DNA from: an uncultured Bacillota bacterium
Lineage (GTDB): Bacteria > Bacillota > Clostridia > Lachnospirales > Lachnospiraceae
Length of the DNA stretch: 49,214 bases
Direction: 5' to 3'
NCBI GenBank assembly: GCA_905200905.1
Contig: CAJKMA010000016.1
Location: 1-49,214, forward strand
Below are positions 34,420 through 41,967 of this stretch, one piece after another. The notes beneath the pieces were generated by a model that saw only the letters and a list, made by a program, of their open reading frames with translations, was not told the DNA's origin and ran no database searches. Each line of letters begins with the position of its first letter. Position 1 is the first letter of the stretch. Both the position numbers and the translations under genes were made by a program.

Positions 34420-35469
34420 TTAGTGAAAAAAGGTTTTCCCGTTACGGGCGGGGGTGGCACAGGTATCCCTTTTGGCAATATGGAAGGGAAGCATGATTTT
34501 TAAAGGAATCCTGTGTCCTCCATTGATTCGGTCAATGAGGATTTTTGCTGCTAATTGTCCCATTTCTTCTGTAGGAATGTGTACTGTGGTCAACATAGGG
34601 GAGAGGTATTGAGCTGTTTCAATATCATCCACACCGATAATAGAAATATCCTCTGGAATCCGGTATCCTTTTTCTCGAATTGCTTTAATGGCACCAATGG
34701 CTGTATTGTCATTAGCACAGAAAATAGCCGTAATGTCTGCTTTTGCTTCCATTAGATGATAGGCACCCTGATAGCCGCCTTCATGGGATAGCTTTACATT
34801 TGCGGTGTTTTTTTGCAAAAAAGGCAGGTTAAAGGATTTTAGGGATTCTTTAAAGGCGGTATAGCGGATTTCATTGTTTTGTTCTCCTATGTATCCGATT
34901 TTTGTGTGCCCTAATTCATGGAGATAGGAGATGGCGCTATAGGTGATTTCGCTTCCGTCACATACGACCTGGTCATATTTATTTCCCATTGGATTCAGAC
35001 CTGCATATACAACATGCTTATAATGTTCTGTAAAGAACTTTAAAATTTGTTTATCATAGCGGCCAAGAATAACTGCGCCGTCTGCAGGAGAATTGATGAC
35101 TCGGGCTGCAACTTCTGCATTGGCAAGGTCCAAAGCAGTGAAGGAATGTTTGATGAAAAAATTACTTTTAAAGGCTTCCTGCTCAATGGCTTTTGCGATT
35201 TGGGAGAAGAAAAGGTCAGAAACAGCAGTCTCTCCTCTGGCATAAATACAAGAAATTGTTTTTGGTAAAGAGGAAACAGCAGCAGGAGCTTTTGCTCCCA
35301 TTTTCAGTGCACGGGCAGAAGAATTTGGAGTATAACCGCTTTCTCGCACGATTTCCCAGATGCGCTCCTGGACCTCCAGACTGGCTGCTTTTGTGTTCTT
35401 TTGATTAATTACACGGGAAACAGTGGAGATTGATACATTGGCTTTTTGGGCAATTTCTTTTAATGTCAT
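34420..35469 (-). CDS. LacI/GalR-family transcriptional regulator
   Basis: The 349-residue regulator has an N-terminal helix-turn-helix (TLKEIAQKANVSISTVSRVIN), hinge helix (NSSARALKMG) and a periplasmic-binding-like effector domain with ISIIGVDDIETAQYLSPMLTTVHIP. It is divergent from the NagB-like gene and is the probable regulator of the amino-sugar/glycolysis-like cluster; operator-like sites lie in both intergenic regions. The ligand is unknown, presumably a sugar or sugar derivative of the pathway. ATG 35469 with GTGAGG upstream is preferred to the in-frame TTG at 35475. Confidence 0.92.
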   Translation of the reverse strand: MTLKEIAQKANVSISTVSRVINQKNTKAASLEVQERIWEIVRESGYTPNSSARALKMGAKAPAAVSSLPKTISCIYARGETAVSDLFFSQIAKAIEQEAFKSNFFIKHSFTALDLANAEVAARVINSPADGAVILGRYDKQILKFFTEHYKHVVYAGLNPMGNKYDQVVCDGSEITYSAISYLHELGHTKIGYIGEQNNEIRYTAFKESLKSFNLPFLQKNTANVKLSHEGGYQGAYHLMEAKADITAIFCANDNTAIGAIKAIREKGYRIPEDISIIGVDDIETAQYLSPMLTTVHIPTEEMGQLAAKILIDRINGGHRIPLKIMLPFHIAKRDTCATPARNGKTFFH

Positions 35470-35507
35470 ATTCAAACCTCACAATACAAATGTTAATAGA
35501 TAAGTGT

Positions 35508-35536
35508 ATTATAACCGAAATGACGGATAATGACAA
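35508..35536 (-). promoter_or_regulatory. Promoter of the lacI-type gene
   Basis: On the minus strand, TTGTCA (35536-35531), 17 bases, TATAAT (35513-35508). Confidence 0.7.
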
Positions 35537-35545
35537 CAAAATATA

Positions 35546-35562
35546 AGACAACGTTTGCCTAA
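35546..35562 (+). promoter_or_regulatory. LacI-type operator-like site in the divergent region
   Basis: AGACAACGTTTGCCTAA contains the AACGTTTGC core and lies just upstream of the regulator's own -35 box. The same core recurs at 38978-38988 before the transporter genes. Confidence 0.55.
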
Positions 35563-35587
35563 ATAAGGCGCGAAAATAGGGTGAAAA

Positions 35588-35629
35588 CAACAAAGGTTTG
35601 TTGAAAATGTAGGGGGCTTATCGTATAAT
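35588..35629 (+). promoter_or_regulatory. Promoter of the nagB-like operon with an overlapping inverted repeat
   Basis: TTGAAA (35601-35606), 17 bases, TATAAT (35624-35629). A perfect inverted repeat CAACAAA-GG-TTTGTTG (35588-35603) overlaps the -35 box, the right place for a repressor. Confidence 0.65.
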
Positions 35630-35689
35630 TGAACATATAGAATCTGATTTATGAGAAATAAGTAATCTAATGGAAAGGAAGAATTGATT

Positions 35690-36514
35690 ATGAGACATGC
35701 ATACTACAGCTATACCAGAAATGAACTTGTGAGTAACAATCCAAAGCTGCCAGTAGTGGTTATGGAGGATAATGCTGCTGTATTTCGCTCTATGGCAGAG
35801 GAGATGGCAGAGGAAATCAAATCACATAATGAAAAAGGTGAGAAAACGGTTTTCATTTGTCCGGTAGGTCCGGTAGGGCAGTATCCATTTTTGGTGGAAA
35901 TGGTAAATAAAGAGCGCATCAGCCTGAAAAATGTATGGTTTATTAATATGGATGAGTATCTGGATGATGAAAAAAAATGGGTGCCGGAAAATCATCCACT
36001 GAGCTTTCGCGGATTTATGAACCGAGAAGTATATGGAAAAATTGACGAAGAATTATTAATGCCAAAAGAGCAGAGAATATTTCCAGATCCAGAGAACCTG
36101 GACTATATTCCAGAACTTATTGAGAAGCTGGGAGGCGTTGACATCTGCTTTGGCGGTATTGGAATCAATGGTCATGTGGCATTTAATGAAGCAGACCCAT
36201 CTATGAGTCCAGAAGAATTTTTAGCTCAGAAGACGAGAGTTTTAGAGATTACAAAAGAGACAAGAACAGCAAATGCCATTGGTGATTTTGGCGGTGCGTT
36301 GGAAGATATGCCACATTATTGTGTAACTATTGGTATTTATGAGATTGCACACGCAAGAAAAATCCGTCTGGGATGCTTTAGAAACTGGCACAGAGCAGTA
36401 GTACGTCGGGCTGCATATGGAGAAGCAACTACGGATTTTCCAGTATCCTTATTGACCAATCATCCTGATATTAATCTGAAAATTACAGAATTTGTTGCTG
36501 CACTGGAGGGATAA
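35690..36514 (+). CDS. Glucosamine-6-phosphate deaminase-like protein with altered phosphate loop
   Basis: This 274-residue NagB-superfamily protein is expected to convert an amino sugar to a ketose with loss of ammonia. The catalytic set is there: D88 in NMDEY, H162 and E167 in GHVAFNE. However, the phosphate loop PTGGT/PTGST of real NagB is PVGPV (58-62), and the region that normally carries the phosphate-binding lysine (E. coli K208, GSQKA) reads FRNWHRA (230-236). This points to a substrate with another group at C6. It heads an operon with a NagA-like enzyme and an aldolase, downstream of a LacI-controlled promoter. ATG 35690 is chosen over the in-frame TTG at 35684. The altered loop could also mean a relaxed, low-affinity NagB. 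Confidence 0.85.
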   Translation: MRHAYYSYTRNELVSNNPKLPVVVMEDNAAVFRSMAEEMAEEIKSHNEKGEKTVFICPVGPVGQYPFLVEMVNKERISLKNVWFINMDEYLDDEKKWVPENHPLSFRGFMNREVYGKIDEELLMPKEQRIFPDPENLDYIPELIEKLGGVDICFGGIGINGHVAFNEADPSMSPEEFLAQKTRVLEITKETRTANAIGDFGGALEDMPHYCVTIGIYEIAHARKIRLGCFRNWHRAVVRRAAYGEATTDFPVSLLTNHPDINLKITEFVAALEG

Positions 36515-36516
36515 AA

Positions 36517-37668
36517 ATGAAGACCTGGATTACAGGTGGATACGTTTATCATTACGAAAAACGGCGTCTGGAACGTAAAAATTTGTGTATAGAAGATGGT
36601 GTGATTACAGAAATCTGCAGTCCTTCTAAAGAAATTACAGAGGGCGAAATCTATGATGCCAAGGGAAAAGCAGTGGTGCCGGGATTTATTGATATTCATA
36701 CACATGGCGGCTGTGGATTTGATGTGAATGCTGCATCCAAAGAAGATTTTCAGAAAATAGGGAATTTCTTTGCACAGCAGGGAACTACAACATGGCTTTG
36801 TTCTATTCTTACCGATACCAAGGAGCAGACAGAAAAAGTAATTGACGAAGTTCTAAAACATAAAAAAGATCATAAGAATTGTGCGGATTTATTAGGAATT
36901 CATTTAGAAGGCCCTTTCTTATCTGTTGAATTTAAAGGTGCTATGCCGGAATCTCTTTTGAAGGATGCTGATTTGGAATTACTGAAGGGCTATCAGGAAA
37001 AAGCTCAGGGAAATATTCGTTATATAACAGTCTCTCCGGAAGTAAAAGGAATTCCACAGGCGATTCCTGAGATTCGTAAGATGGGGATAACAGTAGCCAT
37101 TGGGCATTCCGGAGCTGATTATGAGACTTCTATGGAATGCATTAAAAATGGAGCTATGGCATGTACACATACTTGTAATGCCATGAAACTGTTTCATCAG
37201 CATTTTCCAGCTATTATGGGAGCTGTATTGGAATCAGATGTATATTGTGAAGCTATCTGCGATGGGCGTCACCTGCATCCGGGAAGTGTGCGGATGCTGT
37301 TAAAAGCAAAAGGTTATGACCGTGTAGTGGCAGTTACTGATTCTATTATGGCTTCCGGTTTACCGGATGGCGAATATAAACTGGGAGTAAATGATGTAAT
37401 CGTAGAAGATGGAGATGCAAAGCTGCCGAATGGAGTACGAGCAGGAAGTACGTTGACAACAGGAACAGCCTTGAAACGTCTCATAGAATTTACAGGGGAA
37501 TCTATGGAGGATGTGTTGCCGCTTTTGACTATGAATCCGGCTACCTTGATTGGGGCAGAGAAACAGATTGGAAGTCTGGAAGTAGGAAAAGATGCAGATA
37601 TTCTGATTTTAGATGATGACTATAATATAGAAACAACCTTTGTAAAAGGAATTAAAATTGATAAATAA
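36517..37668 (+). CDS. N-acetylglucosamine-6-phosphate deacetylase-like protein lacking the REPG arginine
   Basis: The 383-residue amidohydrolase of the NagA family keeps its metal and catalytic residues: HTHGGCGFD, the glutamate in HLEGPFLS, histidines in AIGHSGADYE and ACTHTCNAM, and the aspartate in AVTDSIMASG. In NagA the motif NAM-x5-REPG supplies the arginine (E. coli R227) that holds the substrate phosphate; here the aligned positions 229-232 read HFPA. The catalysis is therefore likely preserved while the phosphate contact is lost. The gene starts two bases after the NagB-like stop. Expected reaction: removal of acetyl from an N-acetyl amino sugar with a non-phosphate group. Confidence 0.87.
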   Translation: MKTWITGGYVYHYEKRRLERKNLCIEDGVITEICSPSKEITEGEIYDAKGKAVVPGFIDIHTHGGCGFDVNAASKEDFQKIGNFFAQQGTTTWLCSILTDTKEQTEKVIDEVLKHKKDHKNCADLLGIHLEGPFLSVEFKGAMPESLLKDADLELLKGYQEKAQGNIRYITVSPEVKGIPQAIPEIRKMGITVAIGHSGADYETSMECIKNGAMACTHTCNAMKLFHQHFPAIMGAVLESDVYCEAICDGRHLHPGSVRMLLKAKGYDRVVAVTDSIMASGLPDGEYKLGVNDVIVEDGDAKLPNGVRAGSTLTTGTALKRLIEFTGESMEDVLPLLTMNPATLIGAEKQIGSLEVGKDADILILDDDYNIETTFVKGIKIDK

Positions 37669-37683
37669 TTAGGAGGAAAGATT

Positions 37684-38835
37684 ATGCCGTTAATACCATT
37701 AAGACCATTGTTGGAAACTGTTGACAAGTATCATTTTGCTCAGGGTGCATTTAACGTAAATGCAGTTGCTCAGGCAAAAGCAGCCATTGAAGTTCATGAA
37801 ATGTTCCGTTCTGCAGCTATTTTGCAGGGGGCAGATTTAGCAAACGGATTCATGGGAGGACGTACTGATTTCCAGAATGCAACTTTAGAGGATAAAAAGA
37901 TTGGAGCAAAAAATATTGCAGCTGCTGTAAAAAAATATGCGGAAGAATCCCCTATTCCAGTTGTTCTTCACTTAGACCATGGTAAAAACTTTGATTCTTG
38001 TGTAGCAGCTATTGAAGGTGGATATACCTCCGTTATGATTGACGGTTCCTCTCTTCCATTTGATGAAAATGTAGAATTGACCAGAGAAGTGGTAAAATAT
38101 GCCCATGAAAGAGGCGTTTCTGTAGAAGGCGAGCTTGGCGTTTTGGCAGGTGTGGAAGACCACGTATTTTCTGCAACTTCTACTTATACCAATCCTTTAA
38201 AAGCAGTAGAATTCTTTAAGAAAACAGGTTGCGATGCCCTGGCTATTTCTTACGGAACCATGCATGGTGCTTCCAAGGGAAAAGATGTAAAACTGAGAAA
38301 AGAAATTGCGATTGCCATTAAAGAATGCATGATGCATGAAAACCTTTTTGGTGTTCTGGTGTCTCACGGTTCTTCTACAGTGCCGAGATATATTGTAGAC
38401 GAAATTAATGCGTTGGGTGGAAATATTCAAAATGCATATGGAATTTCTATTGAAGAGCTGAAAGCAGCGATTCCATGTGGAATTGGAAAGATTAATGTAG
38501 ATACAGATATTCGTCTGGCAGTTACTAGAAATATGAAGGAATTCTTCCATCAAAATCCAGCTAAGAGAGACAGTGTATCCATCGGAAAGGTGTACCAGTT
38601 TTTGGAAGAAAAGAAAGAGCAGTTTGATCCAAGAGCTTTCCTGCCTCCAATTATGGATACAGTTATGTATGGCAATATTCCGGATCAAGATACTGCAGAT
38701 TTGGTATCTGTTATTGAAAAAGGCGTAAAAGAAGCTATTGGAACCTTAATTGTTGAGTTTGGCTCTTTCGGAAAAGCTCCTCTGGTTGAGCAGGTTTCTC
38801 TGGAAGAAATGGCAGAGCGTTATAAAAAAATGTAA
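37684..38835 (+). CDS. Class II ketose-1,6-bisphosphate aldolase-like protein
   Basis: The 383-residue zinc aldolase resembles the CbbA-type fructose-bisphosphate aldolases. Metal and catalytic sites are visible in VVLHLDHGKNF, EGELG, YGTMHGASKG and SHGSSTVPRY, and the 1-phosphate (dihydroxyacetone phosphate) side in GIGKINVDTDIRLA is intact. In place of the QxS motif after the third strand, whose serine contacts the 6-phosphate in several class II aldolases, there is Q48-G-A50. The expected reaction is cleavage of a ketose-1-phosphate with a C6 group other than phosphate to dihydroxyacetone phosphate plus a three-carbon aldehyde. It ends its operon with a terminator. Confidence 0.87.
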   Translation: MPLIPLRPLLETVDKYHFAQGAFNVNAVAQAKAAIEVHEMFRSAAILQGADLANGFMGGRTDFQNATLEDKKIGAKNIAAAVKKYAEESPIPVVLHLDHGKNFDSCVAAIEGGYTSVMIDGSSLPFDENVELTREVVKYAHERGVSVEGELGVLAGVEDHVFSATSTYTNPLKAVEFFKKTGCDALAISYGTMHGASKGKDVKLRKEIAIAIKECMMHENLFGVLVSHGSSTVPRYIVDEINALGGNIQNAYGISIEELKAAIPCGIGKINVDTDIRLAVTRNMKEFFHQNPAKRDSVSIGKVYQFLEEKKEQFDPRAFLPPIMDTVMYGNIPDQDTADLVSVIEKGVKEAIGTLIVEFGSFGKAPLVEQVSLEEMAERYKKM

Positions 38836-38874
38836 ATAAATTCATAAACTGTGCAAAATGCACATAAAAACGGT

Positions 38875-38914
38875 TTGAGCAGTGCGATTTTAAAGACGTG
38901 CTGCTCATTTTTTT
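38875..38914 (+). terminator. Terminator of the nagB-like operon
   Basis: GAGCAGTGC pairs with GTGCTGCTC (two wobble pairs) across a 12-base loop, followed by ATTTTTTTG. Confidence 0.75.
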
Positions 38915-38973
38915 GTTTCTTTTTACTGAAACTGAATTTTTAAGACATTGAATAGAAAGAAAAGTACACAAAC

Positions 38974-38990
38974 AAGTCAAACGTTTGCTT
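38974..38990 (+). promoter_or_regulatory. LacI-type operator before the transporter operon
   Basis: A perfect palindrome CAAACGTTTG (38978-38987) lies within AAGTCAAACGTTTGCTT, ten bases before the -35 box. It shares the AACGTTTGC core with 35546-35562. Confidence 0.65.
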
Positions 38991-38999
38991 AAAATATAG

Positions 39000-39028
39000 T
39001 TGAAAATAAACCCTGTATAGGGGATAAT
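39000..39028 (+). promoter_or_regulatory. Promoter of the SsuCBA-type operon
   Basis: TTGAAA (39000-39005), 17 bases, GATAAT (39023-39028). Confidence 0.65.
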
Positions 39029-39099
39029 GTCTATAGAAAAACAAATAAGAGTTATGTTTTGGTGCGAAATACCGAAACAGGAGAAAGCGGAGGTTAAAA

Positions 39100-39897
39100 A
39101 TGGGGAAGAAAAACAAGAGCGGTGCTGATTTTATTAGCAAAATACCAAAAGGAATATGGCTGTTAATTTCATTTATCGTTGCAATTCTTGTGTGGACGCT
39201 GTTGTCTGTTACACCACAGACAGCCAGATGTTTTCCTAATGCAATTGAGGTTTTGAAATCTATCGGTCTGATGCAGGGAGAAAGAGGAATCCTGCTGCAA
39301 GATATTGGAAGCAGTTTGATTTCTGTATTCTGGGGATTTGCCCTTGGGTTTGTAATTTCAGTTCCGGTAGCATTCTTAATGGCTTGGTACAGACCAGTAA
39401 GATACATATTAGAGCCATGGATTCAGTTCATTAGAAATATCCCACCACTGGCATATGTACCATTGGTAGTAATTGGGGTAGGTGTAGGACGTACACCACA
39501 GATTATTGTTATTTGCTTAGCAACATTTTTGATTATGACAGTTACGATTTTCCAGGGTGTTATCAATGTAGATGAAACATTGATCAAAGCAGCAAGAGTG
39601 TTAGGTGCAAATGATGCTCAGTTATTTGTGAAAGTTATTTTCCCTGCAACAACACCATTTATTATCACAGCAGTAAGGCTTGGTATTTCAACAGCGCTGA
39701 CAACTTTGATTGCGGCAGAATCTACAGGAGCTATTGCAGGTCTTGGTATGAGAATTAAATCTCTGGCAAACTCCTATGAGACAACACCAATGTTACTTTA
39801 CATCATTATTATCGGTGTAATCGGAATGATTGCAGAAAAAGTTCTTAAATTCTTTGAAAGGAAGTTAACAGGATGGCAGGAAAAGAGGGAAATATAA
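39100..39897 (+). CDS. ABC transporter permease (SsuC/TauC-like)
   Basis: The 265-residue membrane subunit of the nitrate/sulfonate/taurine type importer has about six helices. The family's docking loop is DETLIKAARVLGANDAQLFVKVIFP, and the opening reads WLLISFIVAILVWTLLSV. Family members carry oxyanion-bearing organics (alkanesulfonates, taurine), nitrate or thiamine precursors. Its promoter has a LacI-type operator in common with the NagB-like operon. The cargo fits a sulfated or sulfonated sugar, but the family alone does not prove it. Its end overlaps the ATPase gene by 25 bases. Confidence 0.9.
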   Translation: MGKKNKSGADFISKIPKGIWLLISFIVAILVWTLLSVTPQTARCFPNAIEVLKSIGLMQGERGILLQDIGSSLISVFWGFALGFVISVPVAFLMAWYRPVRYILEPWIQFIRNIPPLAYVPLVVIGVGVGRTPQIIVICLATFLIMTVTIFQGVINVDETLIKAARVLGANDAQLFVKVIFPATTPFIITAVRLGISTALTTLIAAESTGAIAGLGMRIKSLANSYETTPMLLYIIIIGVIGMIAEKVLKFFERKLTGWQEKREI

Positions 39898-40664
39898 AAG
39901 TAAGTATCCAGGGCATTGAGAAGAAATACAATACTCGCAAAGGCGAAGTGATAGCCCTGAATGGCGTAGATTTTGATATTAAAGAAAATGAATTCATCTG
40001 TGTAATCGGACCATCCGGTTGTGGAAAGTCCACATTGTTAAATATTATTGCAGGACTTTTGGAGCCTACTGCAGGGCAGATTTTAGTAGATGGAAATCCG
40101 ATTAAAGGAACAGGAACAGACAGAGGTGTAGTATTCCAGCAGTATGCGTTGTTTCCATGGCTGACAGTTCGGAAAAATGTAGAATTCGGTTTGAAATTAA
40201 AAGGAATGTCTAAAGAAGAATGTGAAGCAATTTCTACAAAATACCTGAAAATGGTAGAGCTTGAAAAATTTGCTGATTCTTATCCAAAAGAATTATCTGG
40301 TGGTATGAAGCAGAGGGTTGCCATTGCAAGAGCGTATGCCATGAATCCGGAAGTACTGCTTATGGATGAACCTTTTGGAGCATTGGACGCACAGACAAGA
40401 ACACAGCTTCAGACAGAACTTTTGAAAGCGTGGGAAGAAGAACATAAAACCTGCTTCTTTGTAACCCATGATATTGAAGAAGCAATTGTGCTGGCTACCA
40501 GAGTTGTGATTATGAGCGCTCGTCCGGGACGCATCAAAGAAGTGGTAGATATTGATATTCCATACCCAAGAGATCAGGAAACAAAAATGAGTGATCGTTT
40601 TGTTGAGCTGAAAAACTATATTTGGGGTCAGGTATATCAGGAATATCTGGAAGTTAGAAAATAG
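39873..40664 (+). CDS. ABC transporter ATPase (SsuB/TauB-like)
   Basis: The 263-residue ATPase has Walker A VIGPSGCGKST, the Q-loop in VVFQQYALFPWL, signature LSGGMKQRV, Walker B LLMDEPFGALD and the switch histidine in FFVTHDIEEA. These, and the MSARPGRIKEVVDIDIPYPR tail, are diagnostic of the SsuB/TauB/NrtD group. It overlaps the permease gene and is followed by the binding-protein gene after 60 bases. Confidence 0.93.
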   Translation: MAGKEGNIKVSIQGIEKKYNTRKGEVIALNGVDFDIKENEFICVIGPSGCGKSTLLNIIAGLLEPTAGQILVDGNPIKGTGTDRGVVFQQYALFPWLTVRKNVEFGLKLKGMSKEECEAISTKYLKMVELEKFADSYPKELSGGMKQRVAIARAYAMNPEVLLMDEPFGALDAQTRTQLQTELLKAWEEEHKTCFFVTHDIEEAIVLATRVVIMSARPGRIKEVVDIDIPYPRDQETKMSDRFVELKNYIWGQVYQEYLEVRK

Positions 40665-40724
40665 AACTTACAAGGGGCAACCTGTGAGAAAATAAAACTA
40701 TATTATTTCAAGGAGGATTTTTTC

Positions 40725-41792
40725 ATGAAGAAGAAATTATTAGCAATGGTGCTGGCAGCAGCAACCGCAATGACAATGTTAGCAGGCTGCGGCGGAGACA
40801 AGAAAGAAGCGCCGGAAGATAAGAAAGAGGCATCTGCTGAAGCCGGAACAGAAGAGAAAAAAGAAGATGAAAAGAAAGAGTTAGACAAAGTAAGAGTTGC
40901 TTATATGCCAAACTATGCTTCTCTGTGGGTGGTTAAAACAGCTCAGGAAAAAGGATACTTTGAAGAAGAAGGAATCGAAGTAGAATTAACAAAGTTTGAC
41001 GATGGTCCTACAGAAATCGCAGCTATGGAAGGTGGTTCCATGGATGTTGCTTATATCGGACCTGGTGCTCATTCCTTGGCAATCAAAGGAAATGTAGATG
41101 TATTTTGCTTCCAGCAGTTGGGAGATGCGGACTGTGTTATGGGTCTGAAATCTAAAGGTGTAAATTCTCTGGAAGATTTAAAAGGCAAAAAAGTTGCTTA
41201 TGCATCTGGTACGTCCTCAGAAACAATTCTTCAGCGTGCTCTGGAATCTGTAGGTCTTACTATGAATGACATTGAACCATATAATATGGAAGTTACAAAT
41301 ATGCCAAGTGCTATGATTTCAGGTTCTATTGATGCTTGTGCTCCATGGTCACCGAATACAAAGGTTATCACAGATGAACTGGGTGATGATGTAGAAATTT
41401 TTGTGACAAATACAGATTTCTCTGATATTGCAGCAGACCCTGCAAGCTGGGTATGTATGCCTGAATATGCTGAAAAGAACAAAGATCTTCTTGTAAGATT
41501 TACAAAAGCACTGTACAAAGCAATGGATTTTGGTGCTGTAGAAGAAAATTATGAAGAAGTTGCAGGATATGTAGCAGATGAAACAAAGACTGATGTGGAA
41601 ACTGCATTAGGACAGACAACAGATGGTGCTTGGCTGACATCTGAAGAATTATTAAAACAAGTAGAAGACGGCAGCATCAAAGGCTACTATGAAATTCAGC
41701 AGAAAAACTTCCTGGATGCAGGAAAAGTGGAAGCAGAAGTTCCGGTAGAAGATTACGTACTGTTCGATATTATGGAAGAAGCAGGAAAATAA
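40725..41792 (+). CDS. ABC transporter substrate-binding lipoprotein (SsuA/NMT1-like)
   Basis: The 355-residue lipoprotein has a signal ending in MLAGC (C22), a lysine/glutamate linker, and an NMT1/SsuA-type binding domain beginning at VRVAYMPNYASLWVVKTAQEK. Blocks such as EGGSMDVAYIGPGAH and LKGKKVAYASGTSSETIL fit the family. The spacer ends near residue 48. AAGGAGG stands before the ATG. As the specificity subunit of the importer it would bind the pathway's substrate; the strong acidic linker is unremarkable. Two strong hairpins follow the gene. Confidence 0.92.
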   Translation: MKKKLLAMVLAAATAMTMLAGCGGDKKEAPEDKKEASAEAGTEEKKEDEKKELDKVRVAYMPNYASLWVVKTAQEKGYFEEEGIEVELTKFDDGPTEIAAMEGGSMDVAYIGPGAHSLAIKGNVDVFCFQQLGDADCVMGLKSKGVNSLEDLKGKKVAYASGTSSETILQRALESVGLTMNDIEPYNMEVTNMPSAMISGSIDACAPWSPNTKVITDELGDDVEIFVTNTDFSDIAADPASWVCMPEYAEKNKDLLVRFTKALYKAMDFGAVEENYEEVAGYVADETKTDVETALGQTTDGAWLTSEELLKQVEDGSIKGYYEIQQKNFLDAGKVEAEVPVEDYVLFDIMEEAGK

Positions 41793-41842
41793 GAAAATCG
41801 TTTGCCACGTGCGACTGCAGAAAACGATAAAAAGTTTAGAGA

Positions 41843-41868
41843 ACCCTGCAGCATAGGTGCTGCAGGGT
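41843..41868 (+). terminator. Hairpin after the transporter operon
   Basis: ACCCTGCAGCA-TAGG-TGCTGCAGGGT is a perfect 11-base-pair stem with a four-base loop. Only a weak T run (GTTCTTT) follows. It directly abuts a second, longer palindrome. Confidence 0.7.
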
Positions 41869-41914
41869 GTTCTTTGTCATAGGGAAAACCATGGTTTTCC
41901 CTATGACAAAGAAC
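41869..41914 (+). repeat. Perfect 46-base palindrome
   Basis: Bases 41869-41914 equal their own reverse complement throughout: 23-base arms with no spacer, beginning GTTCTTTGTCATAGGGAAAA and centred on CCATGG. It lies 54 bases upstream of the PFK-like gene. Such long perfect palindromes are uncommon, as they are prone to be lost by cleavage and slippage. Possible roles include RNA processing, a second terminator, or the relic of an inverted duplication. Confidence 0.9.
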
Positions 41915-41967
41915 TTCTGATAGGAAACTCTAACAGAAGCAATTTGAAAAAGGAAAGGAAGAATAAC

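Noticed and set aside
35690..38835. Plain GlcNAc-6-phosphate catabolic operon
   Set aside because: The phosphate-binding residues of NagA and NagB are missing and the neighbours are a sulfonate-type importer and altered glycolytic enzymes, so the standard reading is less likely.
41797..41830. ATCGTTT and AAACGAT inverted repeat after the SsuA-like gene as a third operator
   Set aside because: The arms are 18 bases apart and lack the AACGTTTGC core; too weak to call.
41857..41967. Upstream extension of the PFK-like frame
   Set aside because: It would be translated through the 46-base palindrome and has no ribosome site, while ATG 41968 has one and fits the family start.
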